From assembly GCA_040779335.1 (NCBI GenBank), contig JBFONV010000002.1:1-64000 (forward strand): DNA of 64,000 nt. Direction: 5' to 3'. The stretch is from JBFONV01 sp040779335 (lineage in GTDB: Bacteria > Pseudomonadota > Gammaproteobacteria > Enterobacterales > Alteromonadaceae). Positions 18,219-27,057 of this stretch are shown here, piece after piece. Position numbers and translations under genes: made by a program. Below the pieces are notes generated by a model, which saw only the letters and a list, made by a program, of their open reading frames with translations, did no database searches and had not been told where the DNA came from. Each line of letters begins with the position of its first letter. Within the stretch, counting starts at the first letter, position 1.

Positions 18219-18743
18219 CTACTTTGGGATTTCTTCACTAATATCATTCGAATTATTTTTTTGAGTATCGTTCTTAAAAGAATCAATAATCATCAAGGCT
18301 GCACCAACAAAAATTAGCGAGTCAGCAATGTTAAACGCGGGCCAATGAAGTTCGCCGATGTAAAAATCTAAAAAATCGATAACATAACCAAACATCACTC
18401 GGTCAATTAAGTTCCCTAATGCTCCACTTAACAATAAAGAAAAAGCAAGCCCAAGCATCACTTTTTCCTTAGGTGTTTTAGCTAACCAAACAATAAATAT
18501 CACGCTAGCAACAGCGGCAATTATGGTAAAAAACCATCTCTGCCAGCCATCCTGATCCGCCAAAAAGCTAAATGCAGCGCCAGGGTTGTGCACATAGGTA
18601 ATATTGAAAAATGGTAAAACATTGACCGACTGAAACAAATCAAATGAGCCAACAACCCATTGTTTGGTAATTTGATCGGCAAGTAAACAAATAGCCGCTA
18701 ACCACCACCATTTCAATCCCGTATCTTTAAATACATTTTTCAT
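18219..18743 (-). CDS. lspA: Lipoprotein signal peptidase (signal peptidase II)
   Basis: Inner-membrane aspartyl protease that cleaves prolipoprotein signal peptides; its substrates include the many lipoproteins in this window. Four membrane segments are visible, and the family boxes ADQITKQW, YVHNPGAAFS, GALGNLIDRV, YVIDFLDF and FNIADS contain the two catalytic Asp. Length 174. It lies 10 bases before fkpB and 137 bases after ileS, with a hairpin in that gap. Confidence 0.96.
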   Translation of the reverse strand: MKNVFKDTGLKWWWLAAICLLADQITKQWVVGSFDLFQSVNVLPFFNITYVHNPGAAFSFLADQDGWQRWFFTIIAAVASVIFIVWLAKTPKEKVMLGLAFSLLLSGALGNLIDRVMFGYVIDFLDFYIGELHWPAFNIADSLIFVGAALMIIDSFKNDTQKNNSNDISEEIPK

Positions 18744-18798
18744 CTATATAAACACTCTATATCTATTTTGTACCGCATCACTGGTGCCAAATTAACAC

Positions 18799-18830
18799 AA
18801 AGTGCTTAGCCAAAACTGGATAAGCACTTT
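18799..18830 (-). other. Intercistronic hairpin between ileS and lspA
   Basis: A perfect 10-bp inverted repeat (AAAGTGCTTA with TAAGCACTTT) and 12-base loop lie in the 137-base gap inside an otherwise tightly packed series. No T-run follows in the minus direction, so it is more likely an RNA-stability or processing element, or a weak attenuator, than a full terminator. Confidence 0.5.
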
Positions 18831-18880
18831 AAGTAAACACAGGTATATCTAATACTGCGATTTAATAAGACTTGTTGAAG

Positions 18881-21718
18881 TTAGGCGAATTGACGAACTT
18901 CACCATCACCTTCAACGTTAGTGACACATCGACCACATAAGTCATCAAAAGATTCATGCTCACCAACATCATCAGTATAGTGCCAACATCTTTCGCATTT
19001 AATCCCTGTTGATGATTCAACCTGCAACCATAAACCTTCAATTTCAGTTGCTGTTGCATGAGCAGGCGCACTATCAACTTTTTCAACAGCTGCTTTTGAA
19101 GTAATCAAAACAAAACGCAGTTCATCGTCCAACGCTAATAATTTATCAGCTAGGTCGCCCTTAGCATATAAAGTCACTTGAGCTTCTAATGCTTTACCGA
19201 CCACTTTTTCCTTACGAGCAGCTTCCAAAACTTTATTTACTTCAGCGCGTACTAATAGAATTTCATCCCAGTACTGTGCTGTAAATTCACTTTCTGTAGG
19301 TAATTTGGCCAAACCGTCGAACCAAACATTAGTAAAAACAAATTCGTCGCGCTCACCCGAAACGCTTTCGGGCAGTGCTTGCCAAATTTCCTGTGCCGTG
19401 AACGACAATATTGGCGCCATCCAACGCGTCATCGCCTCTGCAATCAAATACATAGCGGTTTGACATGAACGACGAGCAACACTATCGCCTTTCGCCGTAT
19501 ATTGACGATCTTTAATAATGTCGAGGTAAAAGCCACCTAGCTCCGTCGTACAGAAATTCATGATTTTGTGTACCACAACATGAAATTCATATTCATCATA
19601 AGCCGCAACAATTTCTTCTTGTAACCGCGCTGCTTTACCCACTACCCAGCGATCAAGCGCAACCATTTCGTCAAAATCAACAGAATGTGACTTAGGTTCG
19701 AAGCCGTTAATGTTTGCTAACAAGAAGCGCGAGGTGTTACGGATACGACGATAAGCGTCAGCCTGACGTTTGAATATCTCATCTGATACGGTAATTTCTT
19801 GAGTATAGTTAACCGAAGCTACCCACAAACGTAAAATATCAGCCCCTAGTTTATTGGTGATTTGCGCGGGGGTGATAACATTCCCTAGAGACTTGGACAT
19901 TTTGTGGCCATTAACGTCAACGGTAAACCCATGTGTTAGCACTTGCTTATAAGGGGCTTTACCGTTCATCGCTACTGATGACATCATCGAAGACATAAAC
20001 CAACCACGATGCTGATCCGAACCTTCTAAATAAAGATCAGCAATACCATCAAATTCTTCTCGGGCATTAACCACTGAATAATGCGTTGTTCCTGAGTCAA
20101 ACCAAACATCAAGTGTGTCTGGTACTTTAATGTATTCTTTGGCATCGTCACCAATTAGCTCGTGAGCTGCAAGATCAAACCACGCTTGAATACCTTCTTT
20201 CTCAACACGCTTCGCTACTTCTTCAATCAATTCGATACTGCGCGGATGCAAAGCGCCGGTATCTTGATGAATGAATAAGGCAATGGGTACCCCCCAAGTT
20301 CGCTGTCTGGAAATACACCAGTCTGGGCGTCCTTCAACCATTGATTCAATTCGGCTTTGTCCCCAATCAGGGATCCACTTGGTATTTTTAATTTCCGCCA
20401 ATGATGCATCACGCAAGCCTTGTTTATCCATGCTGATAAACCACTGCGGCGTCGCACGAAAAATAATAGGCGTTTTATGACGCCAGCAATGAGGATATGA
20501 ATGCTCATAGGCGTGATGATGTAATAACGCACCGCGTTCATTTAACACGTCAACAACACTGGTGTTTGCTTTAAAAACATGCTCGCCAGCAAATAATGGC
20601 GTGTCGTCTAAATAAACACCGTTAGCTCCAACAGGATTAGCGACTTCAAGCTTGTATTGCTTACCAACGACAAAATCGTCAACACCATGCCCTGGAGCCG
20701 TATGAACACAACCAGTACCTGAGTCGGTAGTAACATGTTCTCCACAGATCACAGGAACAGAAAAATCATAAAATGGATGCTGAACTTGCACAAGTTCAAG
20801 CTCACTACCTTTACAAAAGCCCAAAGCATGATATTTACTAATGCCAAAACGATCCATGCAAGATTGCACAAGCTCTGAAGCCAAAATCAACCGTTGTTTA
20901 CCTTGCTCACTCTCACACTGAACCAAAGTATATTCAACATCAGGATGCACAGATATCGCGCGGTTTGCCGGCAAGGTCCACGGAGTAGTTGTCCAGATAA
21001 CAATCGAAATATCACCTTCGCCAACATGATTCTCAGGATGAGAAAACAGTTCAGCAACATTATTATCCAACGCTGTAAATTTGACATCAATGGCTGGTGA
21101 TTGCTTATCTTTATATTCAACTTCCGCTTCCGCCAAGGCAGAGCCACAATCAGTACACCAGTGCACCGGTTTGAAACCCTGTTGTAAATGACCATTTTCA
21201 GCAATTTTACCTAAAGCGCGGATAATGTTCGCTTCGGTATCAAAGTTCATCGTTAAGTATGGGTTTTCCCAATCACCAAAAATTCCCAGTCGCTTGAAGT
21301 CTTCACGTTGACCATCCACTTGCTTAGAAGCATATTCGCGACATTTTTGACGAAATTCAGCGGCAGTGACTTTATGTCCAGGCTTACCCACTTTCTTTTC
21401 GACCATCAACTCGATAGGCAAACCGTGACAATCCCAACCAGGGACATAAGGAGAGTTATAATCGGAGAGCGTTTTGGACTTGACGATAATATCTTTTAAG
21501 ATTTTATTAACCGCATGCCCCAGATGAATATCACCATTCGCATACGGAGGGCCATCATGCAAAATGAATGATTTTTTACCTTTTTTGGCAGCTCTAATTT
21601 GACCATATAGATCTTTCGCCGCCCAATCTTTCAACATATTTGGTTCACGATTTGCCATATTCCCTTTCATCGGAAACGGGGTGTCTGGCAAGTTTAAGGT
21701 ATGCTTATAATCACTCAT
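18881..21718 (-). CDS. ileS: Isoleucyl-tRNA synthetase
   Basis: Charges tRNA-Ile; class I synthetase with an editing domain. The HIGH-type motif is HLGH at 65-68, the KMSKS motif is at 606-610, and the editing CP1 region includes TTTPWTLPAN and a GTGCVHTAPGHG block. The C-terminus carries a zinc ribbon (CERCWHY then CGRC). Length 945 matches bacterial type 1 IleS, the form usually sensitive to mupirocin. It starts 8 bases after the ribF stop. Confidence 0.98.
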   Translation of the reverse strand: MSDYKHTLNLPDTPFPMKGNMANREPNMLKDWAAKDLYGQIRAAKKGKKSFILHDGPPYANGDIHLGHAVNKILKDIIVKSKTLSDYNSPYVPGWDCHGLPIELMVEKKVGKPGHKVTAAEFRQKCREYASKQVDGQREDFKRLGIFGDWENPYLTMNFDTEANIIRALGKIAENGHLQQGFKPVHWCTDCGSALAEAEVEYKDKQSPAIDVKFTALDNNVAELFSHPENHVGEGDISIVIWTTTPWTLPANRAISVHPDVEYTLVQCESEQGKQRLILASELVQSCMDRFGISKYHALGFCKGSELELVQVQHPFYDFSVPVICGEHVTTDSGTGCVHTAPGHGVDDFVVGKQYKLEVANPVGANGVYLDDTPLFAGEHVFKANTSVVDVLNERGALLHHHAYEHSYPHCWRHKTPIIFRATPQWFISMDKQGLRDASLAEIKNTKWIPDWGQSRIESMVEGRPDWCISRQRTWGVPIALFIHQDTGALHPRSIELIEEVAKRVEKEGIQAWFDLAAHELIGDDAKEYIKVPDTLDVWFDSGTTHYSVVNAREEFDGIADLYLEGSDQHRGWFMSSMMSSVAMNGKAPYKQVLTHGFTVDVNGHKMSKSLGNVITPAQITNKLGADILRLWVASVNYTQEITVSDEIFKRQADAYRRIRNTSRFLLANINGFEPKSHSVDFDEMVALDRWVVGKAARLQEEIVAAYDEYEFHVVVHKIMNFCTTELGGFYLDIIKDRQYTAKGDSVARRSCQTAMYLIAEAMTRWMAPILSFTAQEIWQALPESVSGERDEFVFTNVWFDGLAKLPTESEFTAQYWDEILLVRAEVNKVLEAARKEKVVGKALEAQVTLYAKGDLADKLLALDDELRFVLITSKAAVEKVDSAPAHATATEIEGLWLQVESSTGIKCERCWHYTDDVGEHESFDDLCGRCVTNVEGDGEVRQFA

Positions 21719-21726
21719 TTAAATCA

Positions 21727-22686
21727 TTATCCGTTATCGTTTTTAGTTAACGCTTGGTTAACTGTTTCTCGTACAAACAATCGAGCTTGTTCACTGTCTT
21801 TATTAATTTGCGCGGTCAAGGCATCAATAGAGTCAAACTTCATTTCATTTCGAAGTTTTTTCAACACTTCTACCGCGATGCTCTGACCATAAATATCACT
21901 ATCAAAATCAAAAATATGTACTTCTAGTTGTGGCCTAACCCCTGAAATGGTTGGCCTTGAACCTATATTGGCAACGCCATAATAGTAATGTTCTTCAACT
22001 TGTACTTTCACAACATACACCCCTGAAACAGGTGAAACACGTCGTTTTAATAAAAGATTAGCCGTAGGAAAGCCTAGCTGCCGACCTCTTTTATCACCAT
22101 GAAACACTCGACCAATGATCGAATATGGACGCCCAAGCATTTGCTCTGCATCCGCTAATCTATTTTCTTCTAACGCTTGGCGAATTGCTGTACTGCTGAT
22201 CCGACAATTGGCTAATTTGCAACTTGCCGTGTCAGTCACCGCAAAACCATACTTATTGCCGGCCTGCTGCAACATAGCAAAATTACCGGTCCGATTTTTG
22301 CCAAAATGAAAATCATCACCAACAATTAAATGTTTAATGCCTAAACGTTTCACCAATAACTGTTCTATAAATACTTGCGCCGATTGATTGGCAAACTCAC
22401 GATTGAAATTCACACAAATCAAACGTTCAACCCCTAACTGCGCCAACAATATATATTTATCTCGTAACCTAGATAACCTCGCTGGTGCGGTTTCTGGCGA
22501 AAAAAACTCTTGTGGTTGAGGCTCAAAGACCAAAACAGTTGGGACGCTACTTAGCTCTTTTGCTTTGGCTACCAGCGCAGAAATAATTCTTCTATGCCCT
22601 ATATGCACACCGTCAAAATTTCCTATCGTTAATACGCAACCATGATCTGCTGACTGAATATTATGAATACCGCGTACTAACTGCAT
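21727..22686 (-). CDS. ribF: Bifunctional riboflavin kinase / FAD synthetase
   Basis: Converts riboflavin to FMN and then FAD. N-terminal nucleotidyltransferase domain with GNFDGVHIGHR and, further on, ISSTAIRQALE; C-terminal riboflavin-kinase domain with the GFPTANL motif and VYVVKV. Length 319 is standard. First gene directly before ileS, with murJ 118 bases upstream on the same strand. Confidence 0.96.
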   Translation of the reverse strand: MQLVRGIHNIQSADHGCVLTIGNFDGVHIGHRRIISALVAKAKELSSVPTVLVFEPQPQEFFSPETAPARLSRLRDKYILLAQLGVERLICVNFNREFANQSAQVFIEQLLVKRLGIKHLIVGDDFHFGKNRTGNFAMLQQAGNKYGFAVTDTASCKLANCRISSTAIRQALEENRLADAEQMLGRPYSIIGRVFHGDKRGRQLGFPTANLLLKRRVSPVSGVYVVKVQVEEHYYYGVANIGSRPTISGVRPQLEVHIFDFDSDIYGQSIAVEVLKKLRNEMKFDSIDALTAQINKDSEQARLFVRETVNQALTKNDNG

Positions 22687-22804
22687 TTAGATATAAAACC
22701 CTAAGCTTTTTCCATATCCGAAGATACATAAGTATAAAAACCGACGAATTATATATCAGTCTGTAGCAAGAATCAGCATTTGAACGTAATTTCTTAAATT
22801 TAAT

Positions 22805-24379
22805 TTACCCTTGAGATCTGACCTTAAAATCGCCAAGACGAATACCGAAAACCATAATACAGACAAAGTAACTCAGCGCCCCAGCCGCTATGCACAATCC
22901 TAAATGAATGAGTTGCTGATAAAACGCCATTTCCAGCCATAATTCAAACCTTGGAGATAACTGGTAAACCACTATAGCCATTATCATAGCGGATAACGAT
23001 AAACGAGCAAAAAACCATAAGGTTTGGGTCGATATCTGATAAACACCAATAGATTTTAAACCCCGATATAATAAGACCGCATTTAAAGTCGCCGACAATG
23101 TTGTTGCCAACGCTAAGCCAACATACCCTAAAAATGGCGCGAGCATTAAGTTAAAAACCATATTAGCCACCATGGCTTTAATGCCTATTTTAACCGGTGT
23201 TTTTGTATCTTGTCGGGCATAAAACCCCGGCGCCAGCACTTTAATAAACATAAAACTGACCAACCCAGATAAATAGGCAAATAGTGCGTAAGATACTTGA
23301 ACCACCGTTATTTCGGTAAACTCGCCGCGCATAAAGAGCACCATTACTATTGGTTGTGCTAATACCATTAATCCCGCCAGCGCAGGCAAGCCAAATAAGC
23401 TAACGACCTTAATCGCCCAATCAATTGTTGAAGCGAATTCTTTTGGATTATCATTACTATGCAACCTAGATAGACTTGGCAAAATAACGGTAGCGATACC
23501 GATACCAAATAAACCTAACGGAAATTCAAGCAGTCGATCGGCATAATAAAGCCAGCTGATAGAGCCAGTGATCAAAAAGCTGGCAATCAAGGTATCTAAC
23601 AACAAGTTAACCTGGGTTACAGACACGCCAAACAATGCTGGCACAATCAGTTGCCTAATTTTCTTAACGCCTGGTGCATGCCAAGCCCATGTAGGTTTAA
23701 CCAAAACCCCTGCTTTGATTAGAAAGGGGATTTGAAACAAAAACTGTACTAAACCACCTAGAAAAACCCCCCAAGCCAGTACATATGCAGGGTTATCAAA
23801 TAAATCCGCGCCAAAAATTGCGATAGCTATGATGCAAATATTTAATAAAACAGGCGTAAAAGCAGCAACAGCAAACTTTCCTAAAGTATTGAGCACAGCA
23901 CCAGCAAGCGCAGTAAAACTGATGAACCACAGATACGGGAATGTAATTTTGAGTAGCGAAGATGCTAACAGGAATTTTTCTCCGCCCGGCGCATCATTAT
24001 ACCAATCAACAAAAAAACCGAAGCCAAACAGCATAACAAACAACGGGGACGCTATCATACCAAACAAGGTCACCAGCGATATGACAACACCTAAAGTTCC
24101 CGATACTTGAGCGATGAGTTGTTTGGTTTCATTGCCACCATGCTGATCGTCTTTGCTTTGATACTCACTTAATACTGGCACAAATGCTTGAGCAAAAGCG
24201 CCCTCGGCAAAGAGTCGACGCAAGAAATTAGGGATTTTATTCGCGAAAAAAAACACATCAGCTACTGAGCCAGCGCCCAGTATGTCTGCGGTAACGATAT
24301 CTCTTACCAAGCCTAATATACGAGAAATTAACGTCATAAAACTGACGATCATTCCAGACTTGATCAACTTTCTACTCAA
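22805..24379 (-). CDS. murJ: Lipid II flippase MurJ (MviN)
   Basis: Moves lipid II across the inner membrane for peptidoglycan synthesis; MOP-superfamily protein with about 14 membrane helices. The N-terminus SGMIVSFMTLISRILGLVRD is the typical MurJ start, and FFANKIPNFLRRLFAEGAFAQAFVPVL is the most conserved block. At 524 residues it is of normal size. It is divergent from rpsT, an arrangement conserved in gammaproteobacteria. Confidence 0.97.
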   Translation of the reverse strand: MSRKLIKSGMIVSFMTLISRILGLVRDIVTADILGAGSVADVFFFANKIPNFLRRLFAEGAFAQAFVPVLSEYQSKDDQHGGNETKQLIAQVSGTLGVVISLVTLFGMIASPLFVMLFGFGFFVDWYNDAPGGEKFLLASSLLKITFPYLWFISFTALAGAVLNTLGKFAVAAFTPVLLNICIIAIAIFGADLFDNPAYVLAWGVFLGGLVQFLFQIPFLIKAGVLVKPTWAWHAPGVKKIRQLIVPALFGVSVTQVNLLLDTLIASFLITGSISWLYYADRLLEFPLGLFGIGIATVILPSLSRLHSNDNPKEFASTIDWAIKVVSLFGLPALAGLMVLAQPIVMVLFMRGEFTEITVVQVSYALFAYLSGLVSFMFIKVLAPGFYARQDTKTPVKIGIKAMVANMVFNLMLAPFLGYVGLALATTLSATLNAVLLYRGLKSIGVYQISTQTLWFFARLSLSAMIMAIVVYQLSPRFELWLEMAFYQQLIHLGLCIAAGALSYFVCIMVFGIRLGDFKVRSQG

Positions 24380-24618
24380 AGCACTTCCTCATAAGCTCAT
24401 TTACTACCCGATCGCAACGTTAATACCCTAGCTTGCTAACTAAGGGCTATTATGGGATTATTTAACCTGGACAAACAAGTCATTAAATCGTTTATTTATC
24501 GCTAATAGTTAGCGGTTAATATCAACTCATGGCAAATAAAAGGTCCCCCAAACGCACACCGTTAACGCTATGCTAGGCATTTCTTAATAAAATTAACATA
24601 AATTAACGGTTAAAACGT
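24380..24618. other. Divergent regulatory region between murJ and rpsT
   Basis: Part of the 317-base gap between murJ (left) and rpsT (right). The rpsT promoter is annotated separately at 24619-24647. The rest is A+T-rich and presumably holds the murJ promoter, but I see no confident -35/-10 pair, small gene or repeat. Confidence 0.45.
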
Positions 24619-24647
24619 TTGACGCTCGGTCTCAAAACAGGTATATT
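24619..24647 (+). promoter_or_regulatory. Sigma-70 promoter of rpsT
   Basis: TTGACG (24619-24624), a 17-base spacer and TATATT (24642-24647), then a discriminator TCGTCGCC of the G+C-rich kind found at ribosomal-protein promoters. It is placed about 50 bases before the rpsT start. Confidence 0.7.
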
Positions 24648-24696
24648 TCGTCGCCTTAAATTTAGGCTATATTTATTCATTTTTTAGGAGTTCACC

Positions 24697-24957
24697 TTGG
24701 CTAACTCAAAGTCTGCTAAGAAGCGCGCAGTACAATCAGAAAAGCGCCGTCAACACAATGCAAGCCGTCGTTCAATGATGCGCACTTTATTAAAGAAAGT
24801 AATCGCAGCAATTGAAGCCGGTGATAAAGAAACTGCATCAAAAGAATTTGCTACCGCTACACCGATCCTTGATCGTTATGCAAGCAAAGGTCTTATCCAC
24901 AAAAATAAAGCTGCTCGTAGCAAAAGTCGTTTAAACGCTGCTATTAAAGCACTTTAA
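24697..24957 (+). CDS. rpsT: 30S ribosomal protein S20
   Basis: Primary 16S rRNA-binding protein of the small subunit. ANSKSAKKRAVQSEKRRQHN is the classic S20 N-terminus, and the 86-residue, Lys/Arg/Ala-rich helical sequence is complete. The start is TTG, fixed by AGGAG seven bases upstream and by the family N-terminus. E. coli rpsT also uses UUG, where it is part of translational autoregulation, so the rare start is probably functional. A terminator follows. Confidence 0.98.
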   Translation: MANSKSAKKRAVQSEKRRQHNASRRSMMRTLLKKVIAAIEAGDKETASKEFATATPILDRYASKGLIHKNKAARSKSRLNAAIKAL

Positions 24958-24973
24958 TTTTGTAGAATAATTT

Positions 24974-25001
24974 AAAAACCGGCATTAGCCGGTTTTTTTT
25001 T
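24974..25001 (+). terminator. Rho-independent terminator of rpsT
   Basis: AAAAACCGGC, loop ATTA, GCCGGTTTTT and a long T-run, 17 bases after the rpsT stop. Confidence 0.92.
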
Positions 25002-25092
25002 GGGTTAATTTCAATATTCTCGCCAAACGCACTTGCGCTTAAGCAATTAATTTTCTAGTCTCTAGCCGGTATTTTAAATAGGGCAAGAATTC

Positions 25093-26748
25093 ATGAAATT
25101 ATCAAAAATTGCAGCAATATTACTAATTGCGACTGGCACTTTAAGTGCGTGCAATAAGCAAGAACAACCAAAAATCTCAGCCAGCACAACACTTTTACCT
25201 GGTTATGAAAACAGACTCGATATCTATAAAGAAGTCACCTTATCAGCAGATTTAAGTCACTTATCTACGCAGCAAAAGAAAATGCTCGCACTACTTATTG
25301 AAGCATCTGATATCATTGATGATTTATTTTGGAAACAAGCATACGGTGTTGACAAGGATATGTTCCTTGCCAATATTACTGACGAAAAAGTTCGCGACTT
25401 TGCCCAGATAAATTATGGCCCTTGGGATCGTCTTGACGGCGATAAGCCCTTCTTAAACAACACTCCTGCTAAAGCTCATGGTGCTGAATTCTACCCCCAA
25501 GATATAACCAAAGAAGAATTTGAACGTAGCGATTTTCATGACAAAAAAGGGCTGTACTCTCTGGTTCGCCGTGATAAAGACGGTCAGTTAACCACCATCG
25601 CTTATTCAGAAGCATACGCTGATGAAATCAACCGTATTGCCATTATCCTAGAGAAAGCTGCTTCTTTGGCGGAAGATAAAGAATTTGCTAGTTATTTATC
25701 GATGCGCGCTAAGGCATTGCAAACCGATGAATACCAAGCATCTGACTTGGCGTGGATGGATATGAAGAATAATCCAATTGATGTGGTTATTGGCCCTATT
25801 GAGACCTATGAAGACCAATTGTATGGCTATCGAGCAGCGTTTGAGTCTTATGTGCTAATCAAAGATATGTCATGGAGCGAAAAATTAGCTAAATACGCGT
25901 CTTATCTCCCTGAACTGCAAAAAAACTTACCAGTAAATAAAAAGTATAAAGCAGAAGTACCAGGATCTGACGCAGACTTAAATGCTTATGATGTTATTTA
26001 TTATGCTGGGCATTCTAATGCAGGTAGTAAAACAATTGCGATTAATTTACCAAACGACGAGCAAGTGCAACTAGAAAAAGGTACCCGACGTTTACAATTA
26101 AAAAATGCGATGCGTGCTAAATTTGACGCCATCATGCTCCCTATTGCAGATACCCTTATCGTGCCAGAACAACGTAAAAATGTTACCTTCACCGCATTTT
26201 TTGCTAACACAATGTTTCATGAAGTGGCACACGGTTTAGGCATTAAAAACACTATTAATGATAAAGGCACTGTCCGTCAGGCATTAAAAGAACATGCCTC
26301 GGCACTAGAAGAAGGCAAGGCCGATATTCTTGGTTTGTACATGGTTCGCCAGCTACTAGAAAAAGGTGCTATCAGCGAAGGCGCTTTAGCTGATTACTAC
26401 ACTACATTTTTAGCGGGTATATTCCGCTCTGTTCGTTTCGGTGCAAGCTCTGCTCACGGTAAAGCCAATATGGTCCGTTTCAATTACTTCCAAGAGCAAG
26501 GCGCATTTACCCGCAATGAAGATGGTCTTTATCAAGTAAATATGGAAAAAATGACCGCTGCCATCGATTCTTTGTCTAAGTTAATTTTAACTTTACAAGG
26601 CAATGGCGACTATCAAGGTGTCGACGACTTAGTTGCAAAAAGTGGTATTATTAAAGACGATTTGGCGGCTGATTTAGCCAAATTAGCAACGGCAAAAATT
26701 CCGGTGGATATTACGTTTAAGCAAGGCAAACGAGTGTTAGGACTATAA
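25093..26748 (+). CDS. M49-like (dipeptidyl-peptidase III family) zinc peptidase lipoprotein
   Basis: A probable peptidase attached to the cell envelope: the signal peptide ends in a lipobox (GTLSAC). The zinc motif is H376-E377-V-A-H380, and EEGKAD at 406-411 supplies the third ligand, as EECRAE does in dipeptidyl-peptidase III. Classical M49 enzymes have HEXXGH with one extra residue; here the motif is the five-residue HEXXH form. At 551 residues it is shorter than animal DPP III (about 730). The substrate is unknown; peptide trimming in the periplasm is inference. Single gene with a strong terminator downstream. Confidence 0.8.
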   Translation: MKLSKIAAILLIATGTLSACNKQEQPKISASTTLLPGYENRLDIYKEVTLSADLSHLSTQQKKMLALLIEASDIIDDLFWKQAYGVDKDMFLANITDEKVRDFAQINYGPWDRLDGDKPFLNNTPAKAHGAEFYPQDITKEEFERSDFHDKKGLYSLVRRDKDGQLTTIAYSEAYADEINRIAIILEKAASLAEDKEFASYLSMRAKALQTDEYQASDLAWMDMKNNPIDVVIGPIETYEDQLYGYRAAFESYVLIKDMSWSEKLAKYASYLPELQKNLPVNKKYKAEVPGSDADLNAYDVIYYAGHSNAGSKTIAINLPNDEQVQLEKGTRRLQLKNAMRAKFDAIMLPIADTLIVPEQRKNVTFTAFFANTMFHEVAHGLGIKNTINDKGTVRQALKEHASALEEGKADILGLYMVRQLLEKGAISEGALADYYTTFLAGIFRSVRFGASSAHGKANMVRFNYFQEQGAFTRNEDGLYQVNMEKMTAAIDSLSKLILTLQGNGDYQGVDDLVAKSGIIKDDLAADLAKLATAKIPVDITFKQGKRVLGL

Positions 26749-26789
26749 TAAAATAGTTCTTAACGAGTTAAAAAATAAAAAGTAATGGT

Positions 26790-26836
26790 GTTCATTAGTT
26801 GCTGAATTATCTTCAGTAACTAATGAACCTATTTTT
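26790..26836 (+). terminator. Terminator after the M49-like peptidase
   Basis: A 17-bp stem (26790-26806 with 26812-26828, one G-U pair) closed by a short loop and followed by CTATTTTTG. The remaining bases up to the next gene at 27058 hold no other clear feature. Confidence 0.85.
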
Positions 26837-27057
26837 GATTCGTTATATATCCCATAACGTTTTCATCAATCCCTCCCTGCGTATTTATCAACAACACACA
26901 CAATTGTTTATGCTTTACCCTCCAATGAATGACATAAAGCATGATCATCTTTTTAAAAGTACCGTGTGATAACTCGCTGAAAATTACGGGCAATTTATCT
27001 TTGACAAAATCGATGAATAATTTAAAGTGGTCTGACGTGTATAAGGAGTAGTTAGTG

